DNA of 64,000 nucleotides, taken from Reticulitermes speratus. Lineage: Eukaryota; Arthropoda; Insecta; Blattodea; Rhinotermitidae. The stretch covers positions 25,411,444-25,475,443 of the forward strand of contig JAJKFL010000330.1 of NCBI GenBank assembly GCA_021186555.1. Reading direction: 5' to 3'. The notes below the pieces were generated by a model. It was not told the origin of the DNA. It made no database searches and saw only the letters and a list, made by a program, of their open reading frames with translations. Of the stretch, positions 46,746-60,075 are shown one piece after another; the first letter of the stretch is position 1; the number at the start of each line of letters is the position of its first letter. The position numbers were made by a program, and so were the translations under genes.

Positions 46746-48614
46746 GCAGTTAAAAAATCCGTAAATGTTTAATAAAACGTGGAGAAGGTTAAGAAATGAG
46801 ATACTGGGAAAAGAGGAAAATACAGTAAAACGGAATGTAAGGAAACAGGCTATCATTGTGTTTGGCTTAGGATAGCAACCAGTGACGGCCACTTGGGAAT
46901 ACGTTAATAAATTGCAGCTTCCATAAACATGGGACGGTTTCGTGAATAGATGAGTGACTACTAGCTTTTCAAGAAGAACACCGCTCTATACTGACTTAAC
47001 ATAAAATGCGTCAACTTAAATATCTTACGAACTAACTTTTCTGTGCACAAAGAATTCCCTAGCCATCGACGGTTGTCCGTATGAATCCAGTTATGTCAAC
47101 CGCTGTATTTGTAACAGCAGCTTGCAATTCGTGTACACAGAGAAGAAATGGGTGGCGCTGGAAGAGGATCAACATAAATGCCGTGGTCGCAATCATGTAC
47201 TAAAACTCCCATCAACGTTATTTCTTAAAGGTAAATAAGAGGCCTTAACTAATGGTCTCATTGTTCATTCGCACGCCACCAGAATAAGCATTATTATTAA
47301 AATATTTTGTTAGAAGGTTTTTGTCTTAGTGAAGAAAGAGGCAAAGAGTCTAAGCCTGGCTCCATGTTCACACTCATTCATCACAGACATACATAGTCCA
47401 AATACAGGCAGCATCGCTAAATGAATCACAAAAAGAATCTTAAATTCGTTTCCCATAATGCCTTGCTACACACAGCTGAACCTGCTGTTCTTTCATATCA
47501 AAACAATTCCGAAACACCTTGTAGGTCACCCATTGGCCAAAACTTCGAATTCCGTACTTTGAAACAACGTAGATGTGGAAAATGGTAAGACATTGATGGA
47601 TGGAACTAAATTTCATTTGGAGCTACTTGATAAATCCCGTTTCTTCCTTCCTTCGACCCCGATAGACGTAAGACGATACTTTGGTCGTCCAACAGAGTCC
47701 AAGTACTTTGTCTTGCCGTCGTAAAAACTGTTGGTGTTTTCCGTCTTCATGTGCGTCTCGGTTTAATTAGCAGTGACGCGGACCTGGCAATTCCTGAAGC
47801 TCCAGACCCACACAGACTTCAAATAATATTTTGTTCTAATCTGTTGCTAGACAAGATAAAGTGAATGTATCCACGTACCTAAACGCCGTGTCATTGGCGC
47901 ATGTCGTAGACAAGCAGCTAAGTGCCGCACATATCCTGTCTGCAACACAACGTAATATCAGTACAAGGTCCGCTCACGCGCAGTGGCTGACAGGCGCCAC
48001 TGCTCTTCTGAATTTGGAGGTGGTGAGCAAATCAAGATCTTCTTTGACACAGTTCATTGCAGACCTTACTCTTCTATAGAAGTATTTACTTACAGTAATA
48101 TGTACTTACCCCCGTCGCAAACTACGTACTAGTTTATAGGCTTATTTCGATAAGTATTAGTATCTACCTTGAATAATGCCTCTTGTACACATCTTTACAT
48201 TTTACGAATGCCAGTCAATAAATTTAGTCGCTAAAACACATGTGACAAGACAAAAAGAAGTGAATATAACCCTTTGCTGTCTTTGAAGTAAAGTTGCATA
48301 TATGACTTCTCACATATTTATATCTTATCGTCTTGTATGTTTAGCGTATGTATTGGAACTTGCATGGCTCCTACAAGAGAAAGTCGATAAACAAACAAAA
48401 CAGGAATCTTCAGTAGTTACAAATATTATATTAAGTTTCTAAAAAAACGTTTATGGAGGTAATTTATAAGTGAGATCGTGAGAAACTCTCTGACGTATGG
48501 GGCTCTGATCCATTCATTTTTCTGACAATGGTTGGTACCGCTTGTCTTTAGCTCATCACGTATTGCACATCTAAATATCAGGAGTAGAGACCTTACACCA
48601 CGTCATCGCATAGA
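46746..48614. other. No gene established
   Basis: About 1.9 kb with no recognised element. Plus-strand frame 47861-48079 (72 codons) is unrecognised and has no supporting signal. Confidence 0.4.
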
Positions 48615-49320
48615 GTTAATTCCACGAACAGAGTCCTTCTTGAGAAGCAGTTAGTTCCTCAATTAGTCAAGAAATTCCCCACATTTCATGGAACCCAAAG
48701 GTTCGTACCACGTTCACAACAGCCGGTCATATGTGCCTATTCTGAGCCAGATTAATTCAGTCCACACCGTTTCATTCCATTTCTTTAAGATGTATTGTAA
48801 TATTATCCTCCCATATACGCCTAAGTTTCCGAAATGGTCTCCTTCCTTCAGGTTTCCCCTCCAAAACTCGATTTGCGTTTCTCTTCTCCCCCACACGTGT
48901 CATGTGCCTCGCCCATCTCATCCTCCTTAATTTAATCACCCGAAGAACATTTGGTAGTAGAGATCATGAAGCTCCTCATTATGCAGCTTTCTCCAGTCTT
49001 CTATTACTTCCTCCGTCTTAGGCCTAAATATCTATCTCAACACCCTATTCTCGAATACCCTCTATATTCATCCCTTTATGTGAGAGATCAAGTTTCACAC
49101 TCGTACAAAGCAACACGCAAAGTTACAGCTCTGTTCATTGTAATCATTGTCTTTAGACAGCAAACGGAAAGACAAAATACTGTTAGCCGAATGGTAGCAC
49201 ACATGCCCCGAACTTAGTCTGCTCTGAATTTCTTTGAATATGCAGTTCTGATTTGTTAGTGTCGTTCCCGAACATATGAATTTCAACAGTTTCAAAGAAT
49301 TTGGTAGCTGCCTTATATTG
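48615..49320 (-). pseudogene. LINE reverse-transcriptase tail remnant, copy B
   Basis: Minus-strand pieces in order: FKYLGTTLTNQN-like (seen as ICSGTTLTNQNCIFKEIQSR), then LSSGHVCYHSANSILSFRLL and SKD, then LRKIFRPKTEEV-like and LYSPNVLRVIKLRR-like strings from the 49020-48930 stretch. Then come a gap and the tail WRGNLKEGDHFGNLG and WTELIWLRIGTYDRLL. It covers the thumb/connection and C-terminal part of the LINE ORF2. Stops and frameshifts abound. The 3' untranslated end (48615-48700) matches that of copy C at 52850. Confidence 0.8.
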
Positions 49321-51068
49321 TTATGCTGCCCTGCATTCTACTCACCCATGGCATAAAAACCTATATGGAAAGTAAGGATGCGTTACAAAATATTAACCAT
49401 AGTCATTAATAGAAGTAGAAGGAATTAAAATAAAAGTGCTATTTTGAATACACTGCTTCATAATGGGGTTGAGCCCTTATATATAATTTTATGTTTATAT
49501 TCTCACTTCATTCTTCCAAAAGCATGTAAAAAGTTAAAAAGAGTCTCAGTTTGTACTTGTTCATTTACCCATAGTAAAAGTTGTATGAATATTCACCCTT
49601 TATTACCCATGAGAAGATATTTGCACACCTACCCTCATGATAAAAGCACTTGGCTTCTCTGCAACTACGGTATTCTTCCACCATACTACACGGGGCGATT
49701 CCCATAAGAGGGCAACCTTCATTTCAAGGGCCATTGTCTTAGACAGGCGTTAAAGAATAGTAAAAAAAGGAACATGGAATTCATTATAGCTGTAAACGCA
49801 CTACAGATGTTCTTAACAAATGTGTCAGATACTGCGCATGTTTAATAATTAAAGGCGGGTAGGTTTTATTTTAATAAATTAAGAGCACAACTTCGAAAGC
49901 AGCTGTAAGCAACATCTTCTGCATTAAGATAAATAAGGCGTTTTTTAAAGTGTCTAGGTTTCATAATAACATCCCATAAGAGAGAGAAGCAAGCTTCAGA
50001 ATTATGGGAGAGGCGATAAAAGAAAAGCAAATGACGGGAGCAAGTTTTCATTATAAGTTAGAAGGAACGTGCTTGTTACTCGGCTTTCACTTACAAAAAG
50101 TTGTTTGTTATCATACTTCTGATTATTTACAGAAGCGTTACTGAGGCAGAAGATGAAGCAGAGAACAGGAGACCGCCTCCTCTAACTTGTATACATAAAT
50201 TGTCATATCTTAGCGAAATTAAAAATTTCCAAGTACTTATATCCATTATAAACGATACAGGATGCAACATTGAAAATAACACTGAGCACCGCTGGTCATG
50301 ACACCGCTGTGTGTATTTGTCAGCTAATAAGAGTCTGTCTCCCGTTACAGAATTCCACAGCCAGGATGTGTTGGAAGGAAAAAAAGAAAGAATGGGGCAC
50401 GAGAGGGGGTCACTGTCGACCCAAGTGGACACAGATGCAAAGTTTTCATGATGACAGCCGTAAGGCGCTATTGTGTATCGCTTAGAATGATAACATACAG
50501 TGTAAGACAATAAATAAATTCTACAAACACAGAAGAAGACCAAAATTAAGAGCGAAACACAAAGGATTATTTAGTGACTAATCAGTAGTTCACAGAAAAT
50601 GTAAGAAATCACTCTGAATTCTACGTGTTCCTCCATTTGAAGTTTTGACATATTTTGACAGAATTCCAAGAAACGTGGTACAACAATTATGGAGGGTACC
50701 GCAACACAGTACATTCTTATACCCTGCAAATAGTAATAAGAACATGGCTGACTCGCGAAAGTGTGAGAGAGAAGCGACACCTACTTTACATCACTCAAAT
50801 GACGTACAACAAAAGTTATTTGAGAGAAAATGCAAGGTTAATCACGGTAATGTTTCTGTATACTAAAAATGGCAGCCGTGCAAAACTGTGTTGAGCCACC
50901 TCTCTTCTAGGTGGGTTGTTTAATGATTCTGTTAACGTACGTGCCTACACAACGTCAAAAGTTGCAGTGATTCATAATGGATAAATTGGAAAGGACTTCG
51001 AAGAAAAGTGTGGCCAATTCCAGGTACTATTTTGACATTTTCGACGAAAACCTTTAGGTAGGATATCC
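49321..51068. other. No gene recognised
   Basis: Minus-strand frame 50127-50543 (138 codons) is the longest here and has no recognisable domain. It overlaps plus-strand frames of similar size, so chance is likely. No repeat is identified. Confidence 0.35.
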
Positions 51069-51138
51069 GGTGTGCTGGCCGAGAATTGAACCAGGCACCT
51101 CCCAAATATTAGTCTAACGTGTTACCGCTACGCCAGAA
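51069..51138 (-). repeat. tRNA-like sequence (SINE head or tRNA pseudogene)
   Basis: The minus strand holds CTGGCGTAGCGGTAACACG (A box) and GGTTCAATTCTC (B box) with spacing near that of a tRNA. CTGGC at the 5' end pairs with GCCAG at the 3' end as a short acceptor stem. The anticodon arm is poorly formed and no SINE body is recognisable downstream, so I call it tRNA-derived rather than a working tRNA. Confidence 0.55.
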
Positions 51139-52021
51139 TTTTCGTACTTGAGACATGCAAACATAACTGATGGATCGCAGAAACTAGGCACATTACAACA
51201 CAGGTATGTCTTCGGCTTACCTGCTCACTTCGTAAAACCTGGAAAAGCGTTGAGCCGACCCAGAATGATGGCGATAGAACTGGATATTTTAAAGCAGACC
51301 GAAGAAAGCCGGTACAGTCCGTATCGTATAACAAACTGAAACACAAAAATTAATTACTTTGGAAACTGATCAATGCGGTTTAATCTGAAATATAACAAAT
51401 CACGTTAACTTTCGGGGCTACGGGAATTATTGTCGTCTGGGCTACCGCACTCGTAATAGTTATGAAACTGCTGTCTCCTTATCAAACAAACGTATGTTAT
51501 ACGTCGAAAAATATCACAAATTTACTTGAATGTTTATCCAACTCAGCAAATAATGAAAACGTTCACAGGTCTTACACGCCGCCAATTTAGACAAGTCCGA
51601 AATATTAGGCACGTATCGTTGTTAACACAGACGAAAGACTCATCAACAACACTGAACACAGAGTGGCTGTTGCACAATTATTTGCACGCCAAGCTGTACA
51701 GAATGCAGTAACACATGCTTCTCTGTCCAACGGCGAAAAATTAATTTCAGACCTGTCCGGTGTTACGGCTGTCCGAGGATACCGGACTTGCCCCTGCCAT
51801 CAATCATTTATAGAAAAAGAAATCTCAGCAATAGGGAAGCAGACGTCATGTGTTTTTCTCTGAACTCAAAGTATACACACGGATTTCATGATTCCCACGG
51901 CACATAAGATCACCCCTTAACCAACCAGTATATTAACAAGACCAAACCACTACTCATCTCTTCACAATACACCACTACTGCGCATTTAGTCACCGCACAG
52001 GCTGCCGTATTTAAAGACTAG
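51139..52021. other. No gene recognised
   Basis: No supported feature. Confidence 0.4.
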
Positions 52022-52034
52022 TACTGCACCGCGT

Positions 52035-52527
52035 GTGGGCCGGGATAGCGTAGTAGGTATAGCGACTCGCTACGGGCTGGACGGTCCGGGGATCGAAGCC
52101 GATCCCAGTGGCCGCGCGGTCTAAGGCGTGGGTCTTCGGCCGCTTGCTTGCTAGGATCGTGGGTTCGAATCCCACCGGGGGCATGGATGTTTGTGTTCTG
52201 TAAGAACAGTAGTACAGATCATAAGGACAAAAAGGATTAAACAGTACAAAATGGATCAAAGGGGAAAACCCCGGAATTAGTAAAAAAAAAAAAAAAAATC
52301 CCGGTGGGGGCGAGATTTTTCGCAGCCGTCCAGACCGGTCCTGGGGCCCAAACAGCCTCCTATACAATGGGTACCGGGTCTATTTCCCGGGGGTAAAGCG
52401 GCCGGGGCGTAGAGTTGACCACCCAACCCCATCGAGTGCCAGGGTTAAAGAAAGAGTAGAGCTATACCTCTACTCCCCCTCTGGGCCTTCATGGCCTCGT
52501 CAAGGGAAAACTTTACATCTTTACTTC
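52035..52527 (+). mobile_element. SINE-1 interrupted by a nested SINE-2
   Basis: The host SINE-1 begins gggccgggatagcgtagtag, reaches gggatcgaa at 52097, is broken by an insertion, and resumes at tcccggtgggggcgag. It then continues through agaccggtcctggggccc and ggggtaaagcggccgggg to actttacatctttac. A 13-bp direct repeat with one mismatch (tactgcaccgcgt / tactgcaccgtgt) lies at 52022-52034 and 52528-52540 and brackets the whole composite, proving the order of events: SINE-1 first, SINE-2 later. Confidence 0.94.
52098..52298 (+). mobile_element. tRNA-Leu-headed SINE-2 variant nested in a SINE-1 B box
   Basis: The head reads gccgatcccagtggccgcgc with A box gtggccgcgcggtctaaggc and B box gggttcgaatcccacc. 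It then has a body different from the other SINE-2 copies (agtacagatcataaggac, cagtacaaaatgg) and a pure 17-A tail (52282-52298). The insertion splits the host SINE's B box at gatcgaa/tccc, abolishing that promoter. The same head with a different body defines a subfamily. Confidence 0.93.
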
Positions 52528-52540
52528 TACTGCACCGTGT

Positions 52541-52849
52541 ATACTCAATCGGTTCCTCGAGCACAGGGAAATACGACCTCGGTTACGCAAGGAAAGTCAG
52601 TAATCCGAGGGTTTACGTCATGTTATCTACGCTAGAAAAGGAGAAACTTACTCCACTGTTGTATGTCCCACACAGAGAAGGTAATTTTATGTCAGAAATA
52701 TTTTGTGTTCATAAAAGTGTTTATTTTCAAATTTCATGTGTATAACGCAGAAAAAGTCACCCAAAGTTTTGTAGAAAAATATCCGCGAAAACAGCGACCC
52801 GTAAAGAGGAATATACAAAATTGTGGGGAAAAAATTGACTTACACATTT
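52541..52849. other. No gene recognised
   Basis: No supported feature. Confidence 0.4.
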
Positions 52850-53160
52850 ATTAACTAACTCCATGGAGCAGAGTCCTTATTGAGAAGCTAGCAGGTCGTC
52901 AGCTAGTCAATAAATTCGCCGCGTTTTACGGAACCCGAAGGTTCATTACCGCATTCACAAGAGCCCGCCACCTGTCCCTATCCTGAGCCATATAAATCCA
53001 GTCCATCCAGTAAATCCTTTCAAAGGATTTATTATCTATCTTTATGTTGTGATTTTTGCTACATTCTGATTGCGAGATACGATCATGTACTTAGTTTCCT
53101 CAGCATTTACTTCTAGACCAATCTCCTTACTAGCGACTACTAAATCTACACATTTATTGC
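52850..53160 (-). pseudogene. LINE remnant with internal deletion, copy C
   Basis: The minus strand from 53160 reads VDLVVASKEIGLEVNAEETK and YMIVSRNQN, the segment just downstream of YADD in this LINE family. Near 53014 it jumps directly to the 3' tail ([13 protein letters not shown], then the untranslated end shared with copy B). The middle of the ORF (LGTTLTNQN to DNIKMDL) is missing. The junction has a small palindrome, aaatcctttcaaaggattt. Confidence 0.8.
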
Positions 53161-54692
53161 TGCACAAAGTTATAATAAGAAACCTTGAAGTTTTTTCTGC
53201 GTGGTTTATATTAAGTAGGAATGTAAGCAGCCAAAATAACAGATACTGGACTTTCGAAAATTTCCTTCCAGTTCGTAAAGTTTTTCCTTTACATGCAGTT
53301 AGTATGCGCAAAATCATAGCGCCGTATTTTGTAAAGAAAAATCCCATCCTTACGTTAAATTAATCCTGACACCTTTATTCAGGGTATTAACAGAAGAACA
53401 GAAAATGCAACAGAACTTACTTTCTTTACACAAATTTGGAATTTTAAAAGAAAATTTGTTATTTTTAAAGACAGGAGCTCCGTCTTGTGTAGTGAAATAT
53501 TTTCAGAAGGTGCGACGCCTGCCTAAAAGCTGGAAGTCGGCATTTCGAGGTTATGCTACGACAAGAGGCAAGTTGCAGTGCACAAGAAGACGGACACGAA
53601 TAGCCGACCGATGCAGGCTTCGTACGCGATAATTCTCTGCAACTGCTGCCGTGCTGAGGGAAAAGGTTAATAATAGGTTTGTACTGCAACGAAATTTTAA
53701 GTTTGAATGCAAAACTTCTGCTCATGACTGAGCATCATAATTTTAACTGATATTTGACAGCAGATGCAAGTAAGATACAACACAACTACACTAACTACAG
53801 ACATCGCATAATTATAACGAATCTAATAAAATTAAAATCTGTACGTACAGAAAGAAATGGTATATATTTGCTTTTCTAGACAGCTTTATCAGTTTTAATA
53901 TGTTTTATCTCCTTTAATGGCCCCGTTGACACAAGGAAACTTATATCCTTTTACATATATGTCAATGGTTAGTGTGCAAGAATGAATAAAAGTGGCGTCC
54001 GATGATGATGTGCACCCGAAACATGTACCATCTTCTATGAATATGTACATATATTAGTAAAGCCTTTTATGTTGGTTGTGAATATTTGGTACTTGTAACA
54101 CACACTTATTCACTCCTGGCAGGCATACGGCCACTGATCCCTGCTCTATTCAGTACTCCTCTGAACACTTCCAGCATTATAAGGTTCACTGTCACTGTCT
54201 ACAGGTTTACTTTTTCTTACTTTACTTGCAATTTTTTGTCTGATTAAAACACAGCAGCAAAAAGAGTGTGCCGTGTCACCACAGAATGGCACGTACCCAA
54301 GTTTGGAAAGAGGAAACGGCCTTCAGATATGCAGGATAGCTAAGAGTATGTTGACTAAGCAACTGCGGAAGATGCGGAGGTTGGCTTTTAGACGAGGGGC
54401 TAATTACTCTGAACTTTAGAAATTCACATAAGGCATCGGACTTGAGTGGGCTCTTGTGAACACAGTAATGGACTGTCATTTTCCATAAAAGACAAGCAGT
54501 TTTTTTGAGTAGCTCATCGACTGTTATCTTCTCACGGACTACTGGTCCGCTTACGTAATTACTGCAAGCAAGGCTCTTCATTTATCGGCCACGAGTGGAC
54601 CAAAGTATGAGGAAAAATATTTGATTGTTATAAAATATTTGACATCTTTATGAACTAATACCATGCACTGGTTTTTAAATCTAGCATTCAGA
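53161..54692. other. No gene recognised; weak hammerhead-like module near 54000
   Basis: At 54000-54024 the plus strand has CGATGATGA, a GTGCAC spacer and CGAAAC, a very weak member of the series. Minus-strand frames 53465-53725 and 54276-54581 show no recognisable domain. Confidence 0.35.
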
Positions 54693-54704
54693 ATTGTATA
54701 AAAA

Positions 54705-54865
54705 GCATGTAAAAGGTAAAGGTAAAGTTCACCCTAGAACAGGGCATGAAGGCCCAGAGGGGGAGCAGAGGTATAGCTCTACGCTTTCTTTAACCTCGGT
54801 GTTAGATGGGGGTGGGTGGTAAATGCCACGCCCCGGCCGCTTTAACCCCGGAATGACCGGTAACC
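54705..54865 (-). mobile_element. SINE-1, 5'-truncated, with target duplication
   Basis: The 3' tail (ggtaaaggtaaag) and body (gggccttcatgccctgttc, aagcggccggggcgtggc) are present, but the tRNA head is absent. The copy stops at ggtta next to attgtataaaa. That 11-12 bp stretch occurs at 54693-54704 and again at 54866-54877, suggesting a target duplication of a truncated reverse transcript. The match overlaps the family's own ccattgtac, so the exact edge is uncertain. Confidence 0.8.
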
Positions 54866-54879
54866 ATTGTATAAAAAAC

Positions 54880-56384
54880 CTGTACCGCTGAATACTCTAA
54901 CCTCTCGGCCTGACTATAGTCTCCACAAGAAAGCTGTCCTGAACGTTTGTACAACTGAAACACTGTTAAATATTTTCTACTGACTTGCATTGAATAACTT
55001 TCAAAACATTTTCTTGTTTAAGAAGGTGGATATGCAGTGATTTTCAGTTTGTGTTTATTCCTGTTCTACACATTTATGGGGAGAGTGTATTGTCTGCTTA
55101 AGCTGCTGTTGCTTGCCTTAAGTTAAAGGAAATCAACGTCGCCAGTGACAATCATGAGTATCATTTTCGACTTTGTCTATCGCCTTGCGGTACTTCAAAT
55201 ATAACTTTTCAGAAACTGTATCTGTTGCCGTCCGGGAAGGACAATGGACAGTGTTCACTGTAACATACCGCCGTCACAACAAGGATTAACATTCTCGAAG
55301 TGTCTTACATCGGTGACAGGAACCAACCAAACTACCAACAAAAAGCTAAGGGCGGAGACTTACGCGAAGGGCAAGTCATTTTCTCTTATTCCGTTCATGG
55401 CGCACGAAAGCTATTGCTAGGCTAGTGACAGGGGACAGCCCCTCTCCCGTATATAACTTTCCCCTTTGTCACTGTGGGTGGAAGAGTGAGGTACAAAAAC
55501 AATGTTAACAGCCCATTTTCCATCAGAGGCTCCATTATGAGGTTTATATAGATGTATGTTTCCTATAAACAGAAGATATAATGTTCTCCTATTCCTAATG
55601 TTCTTAACATAAACTCCACCCTATACTCACCCCCTTGGAATGTCATATAACGTCAAAGGGGAAGCACGAATGTCATAATTTTCAAACTAGAAGTCTGCGA
55701 ATCGGTAGTTTACTATACACAGGTCTGATGAGAGTTGTTGCATAACAAATAGCCTTTAGCTACAAAGTGGCTAAGATGATATGAGAGAATAGTCAAAATG
55801 AGTGTAGCTGCTGTGACTGGGAACTGTTTACTTAGAACTCGGGAAGGGCTTGTACTAATAACTGTTGTCGTTGAGGATAAACATGACACGTTGCATTACA
55901 CGTGTGGTGCCTCAATGCAGGTATCAGTTTAGGATTCTGCTGCTTGAAAGCAATGCGAAAAGTACAGTAGTAAATACTGAATGATAGATCACTCGTGTGA
56001 AGCCGATCATAAATGGTCAGCGAGACAGGAAATCGGTCGTATTCTCTTCACTTGTAATTACTGTTAGGGAACTTCCTTGGAAGAAACACTGAAGGCTTCA
56101 AAATATCCAACTTGCAGGCCGAGATTCAAACGCAGTGTAGCTGTTGTTATTTCTTCAGGGCAGGCTATGCTACGTCAACATGTGTTTTCGCAAGCAGTGC
56201 CAATTTTCAGTAGACAAAAGCGCCGTATTTTAACAATATCAATAAGAAATTGAAACACAGTAAAAATGTTAACACTTCTTAAAATTTCCTTCCAATTACA
56301 TTTTAAACGTACTTGCTTGTCTGCATTTAATTTATAGGGAAACATGTAAATAATACTAAAAAGTGATCGAAGTCGGACTTCCTG
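54880..56384. other. No gene recognised
   Basis: 1.5 kb of unremarkable sequence. Confidence 0.4.
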
Positions 56385-56500
56385 GTTTCATTGTGAAACT
56401 CAAGGTCCACTGCCGTGTTCACAAGAGGCCTGGCCTGAACCGGATGGATCCAGTTAAAATCCCCGCACTCTGCTTCCTTAAGATCCACAATACAGCAAAA
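56385..56500 (-). mobile_element. Possible LINE 3'-end fragment
   Basis: The plus strand reads RPGLNRMDPVKIPALCFLKI, the antisense pattern of the LINE tail (compare ILSQINSVHTVSFHFFKM at 48740-48790). Short and diverged, so tentative. Confidence 0.4.
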
Positions 56501-57494
56501 CAAAAAAAAAAGACAAGCCGTATAGTTTGCTTTACACGAATGCGGCGCCATAAAAAAGAAAAGTATAAAACAGCAGATGCAGAAATGAAAAGAGAAAAGG
56601 CAGTAAAAAGGATCGTGGGAATGAAATTAAACGGAGACGGTTAAGAGCCTTTAACATCCAAAAACTCATGTATTGTAGCAAGAAGTAGATTCGCCTTTCT
56701 AGAAACAAGTAACTGCAGAGGTCTCAGTGAGGATTATGAAGACAATAACTTTGGTTTTGATAACGCGTGCTAAGTGCTCAGAGCGGTAGCACAACAGCAG
56801 CACAAATTACTAAGGGAGGGTCAGTTACGTCTGTGTTCCTACATCTTACTGTGCTTACAGTTGGCTACACCACGTTCAAATTACCTTTGTCATTTCTAAC
56901 GTATACATAGTTATTCATAAAACATAAAACACTTACCGTGCACATCCTCAAACACAGGTCTTATTTTCACGTAACATTTCTCTTCCCAGCTTATAATATA
57001 GCACTGTTAATAACGTAGGCGTTCTTGGCATGGTGACTTGAACATGAATAACAATGTGTTTTGACATAATTACCAGCATAATATTTCATACGCAGCCAAG
57101 CTGTGTTCGACAGCCCTTCGAATCGTGCAAGTCAAGGGATTGTCTCTTGTCACCAGCTTCAGACCCATTCTACAGTGCATCAGGCGTCCTAACAAATCAT
57201 CAACTCTGTTTCTCCCCATGTAAAAAGCGGTAGGACTGTAAAGCGGACTATTCAGTTCCATCTAACGGCAAAAAGTAGAAGCCTGCTGCAACACCCGTTT
57301 CAGTGGCCTGTTCTATAGATTTGCTGAGAAAGATTTAGGAATCATGGTTCAAAATTGAATAAAACGATGACGAGAAGAAAACGGTAAGTTACCTATTTTC
57401 AAAACAAGGCAGTAGTACTGTGGCAGTTTGATTAATTACAGATCTGCCGTTAATTATTTAAGACAGCTCTCAGTCGACATTAACCATGGTCATG
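56501..57494. other. No gene recognised
   Basis: No supported feature. Confidence 0.4.
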
Positions 57495-57994
57495 CGTCTG
57501 ACGACCTGGACGCTGTCATCTCCTACTGTCATCACCTTGCTGTAAGCACTGAACTGCATGTTTACAACACAGCACAAACGTCTGACGACTGGCGCTGTCA
57601 TCTCCTACTCTCATCACCTTGCTGTAAGCACTGAACTGCATGCTTACAAGAAAAGCACAAACGTCTGACGACCTAGACGCTGTCATCTCCTACTCTCATC
57701 ACCTTGCTGTAAGCACTGACTGCATGCTTACAAGACAGCACAAACGTCTGACGACTGGACGCTGTCATCTCCTACTCTCATCACCTTGCTGTAAGCACTG
57801 AACTGCATGTTACAAGACAGCACAAACGTCTGACGACCTAGACGCTGTCATCTCCTACTCTCATCACCTTGCTGTAAGCACTGAACTGCATGCTTACAAG
57901 ACAGCACAAACGTCTGACGACCTAGACGCTGTCATCTCCTACTCTCATCACCTTGCTGTAAGCACTGAACTGCATGCTTACAAGACAGCACAAA
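57495..57994 (+). repeat. Minisatellite, 82-84 bp unit, 6 copies
   Basis: The unit reads cgtctgacgacctagacgct, then gtcatctcctactctcatca, ccttgctgtaagcactgaac and tgcatgcttacaagacagca. Starts: 57495, 57579, 57662, 57745, 57827, 57911, ending near 57994. The first copy is the most diverged. Single-base losses (gactggcg, catgttac) distinguish copies. Confidence 0.96.
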
Positions 57995-60075
57995 CGTCCC
58001 AGAAAATAAGTCACGATCATTGTCTTGCACAACTTCATGAATTCATCACTCGTAACAATCTTCTTTTCGACGCTATATAAACTCTGTAGCCAGAAAAAAT
58101 CGTTAAAGAAAATATAAAACATAACAAAATGAAGAAATGAGGGATTGGTTACCCAAACGAAGCACCTGGATTTTACCCCCAATTATCAAATTAACAGTTT
58201 AACGCTCACAACACCAACATTAAGCTTAAATTTTTCGCGACGTAAGGACACAGGCAGCTGTACTGTTGGTCTTACTGCATGAGCCACTAAGACTTACAAT
58301 TGTGCAGGCAAACAGACCGCGAGACGGAGTGAGGGAACAACTGGAATGATTGCCATCACGAACGTCTGCCTACAAATACACGTACATTATTTGCTGACAT
58401 CAAAATTTGGGCCAATCAGTAAATCAAGAAAAGGTTACATGACATCAACCAACAGACCAATAAAGAGATAAATACATTAGTCAATCAAATCCTATTAGCC
58501 TTGCTTTACTCAAAGTGTTAGGAAGACGCGTGCTTTTTTAAGGCGAAGTGGGCTTCTTCAGCTACGTATGCTTCTTCCTCTATATGGAGTGTGGTGATGT
58601 TGGGTGAAATGGGAAAGGTGTGAAATAAACAAATAGTTGCATATTTTAATGTATTCCGTCATAATTTACTTAGAATTGCAGAGGAAAGTCACGAAAACAA
58701 CGATCAGGATACCCAGTATTTATGCCAACACTTGGACCGCACACCTCAAGGATAACAAGCATTTAAGCGTGACATTCTAAGTCCTGTCGACAAGGCGTAA
58801 TAAGCCACAAAACATGGATCTTCTATTTCGATCTGTTACTGTCGTTAAGGAATTCGAACTTTGCCATATTTTGAGGAATTTATTACCTACATTTGTACGT
58901 TAACTTATCATCGTCCTAAATATTTCGAAAATGATCTATCCAGTTATGGCAACATAGGCACTGCCGGATAGAAATATTATTGGTCTGCAGGGACTTCAAA
59001 TTATTTTCTGTTACCAAGGGCGTTCAAAATGAGCCCCGTGACCGGGAAAATTAAGGCACAATTTTGTGCCAATATCATTACATTTTCACAAACACCATGA
59101 TCTAATTTAATAGCATTGTTAATATATTTCCCATGAAAGCTCTCCTGTTCCCATTCCTGTAGTATTATAATAAACCACACATGATACCTGTACTGTAATG
59201 TTCACCACCCAGGCAGACGTATGTCATCACCACGTATACAGTATGCAACACTCGGAATTAGTTTACTTAACAAACACACTTGACGGGTGTTAAGCAGAGT
59301 ACTGTGTATGTGTGTGTGTGGGTAGGATGGAAGGTACAATAGTTTGCAATGCACACTATGTTAACTCTGCTGTTGGTTGAGCCTGAAGTCCCTAAAGAGC
59401 ACATGACATTCCGGCATTGTGCTGTTGCACGCCTTCACGTGTAAATGTAACACATGACCAACGCGGTAACGTAAATTGTGTGGCCACATTGCGCTTTGGA
59501 TCGGTCACCACGGACTCAGTTCCACTTGCCTCTACTGAAACCCCAAAATAAAACTCACTGGCCTATTGACAACAGCAAATCAATTTTTCAAAGAAAGGAA
59601 AAAATAAATAAAACTTACTTGGTGTAATCTAAAAATGTAATAGGTTTTCTATAAAAGGTTTTTCTGTGCTCTGGTACATATTTGAGTAACTGGAAGGATT
59701 TCACTACCAAACTGTACCATTGTGCTGGCCCCATATCTATATACACATATCGGAAGGGAATTCAGATCACACCAACACGAGGCAGCCAATCGATTTACAA
59801 TAAAAACGACATAAGTACTCCACAGTCTATTACTACGGTAAACTACCCTTGTACAATGTATAGCGAAACTAGAGGCTGTTAAAATAATCTGGATGATTTC
59901 TAGGACACCTAGTTTTGTTAACTAAGAGTAGTTTTCCCAGTTTTACGTAATTTCACATAATATTATATTATTCACTCCATGTATTATTTAACAAACGATC
60001 TTATAATAACCAACCTAACGCAAAATATGTCAATGTAGTAAGTTTATATATAAAATTTAAATTATAATATCTCCA
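57995..60075. other. No gene recognised
   Basis: About 2 kb of AT-rich DNA without a supported feature. A short GT run at 59308-59321 is trivial. Confidence 0.45.

Noticed and set aside
52011..52367. 118-codon minus-strand protein containing PPVGFEPTI
   Set aside because: It is antisense to the nested SINEs, a known artefact type in repeat-rich insect annotation.
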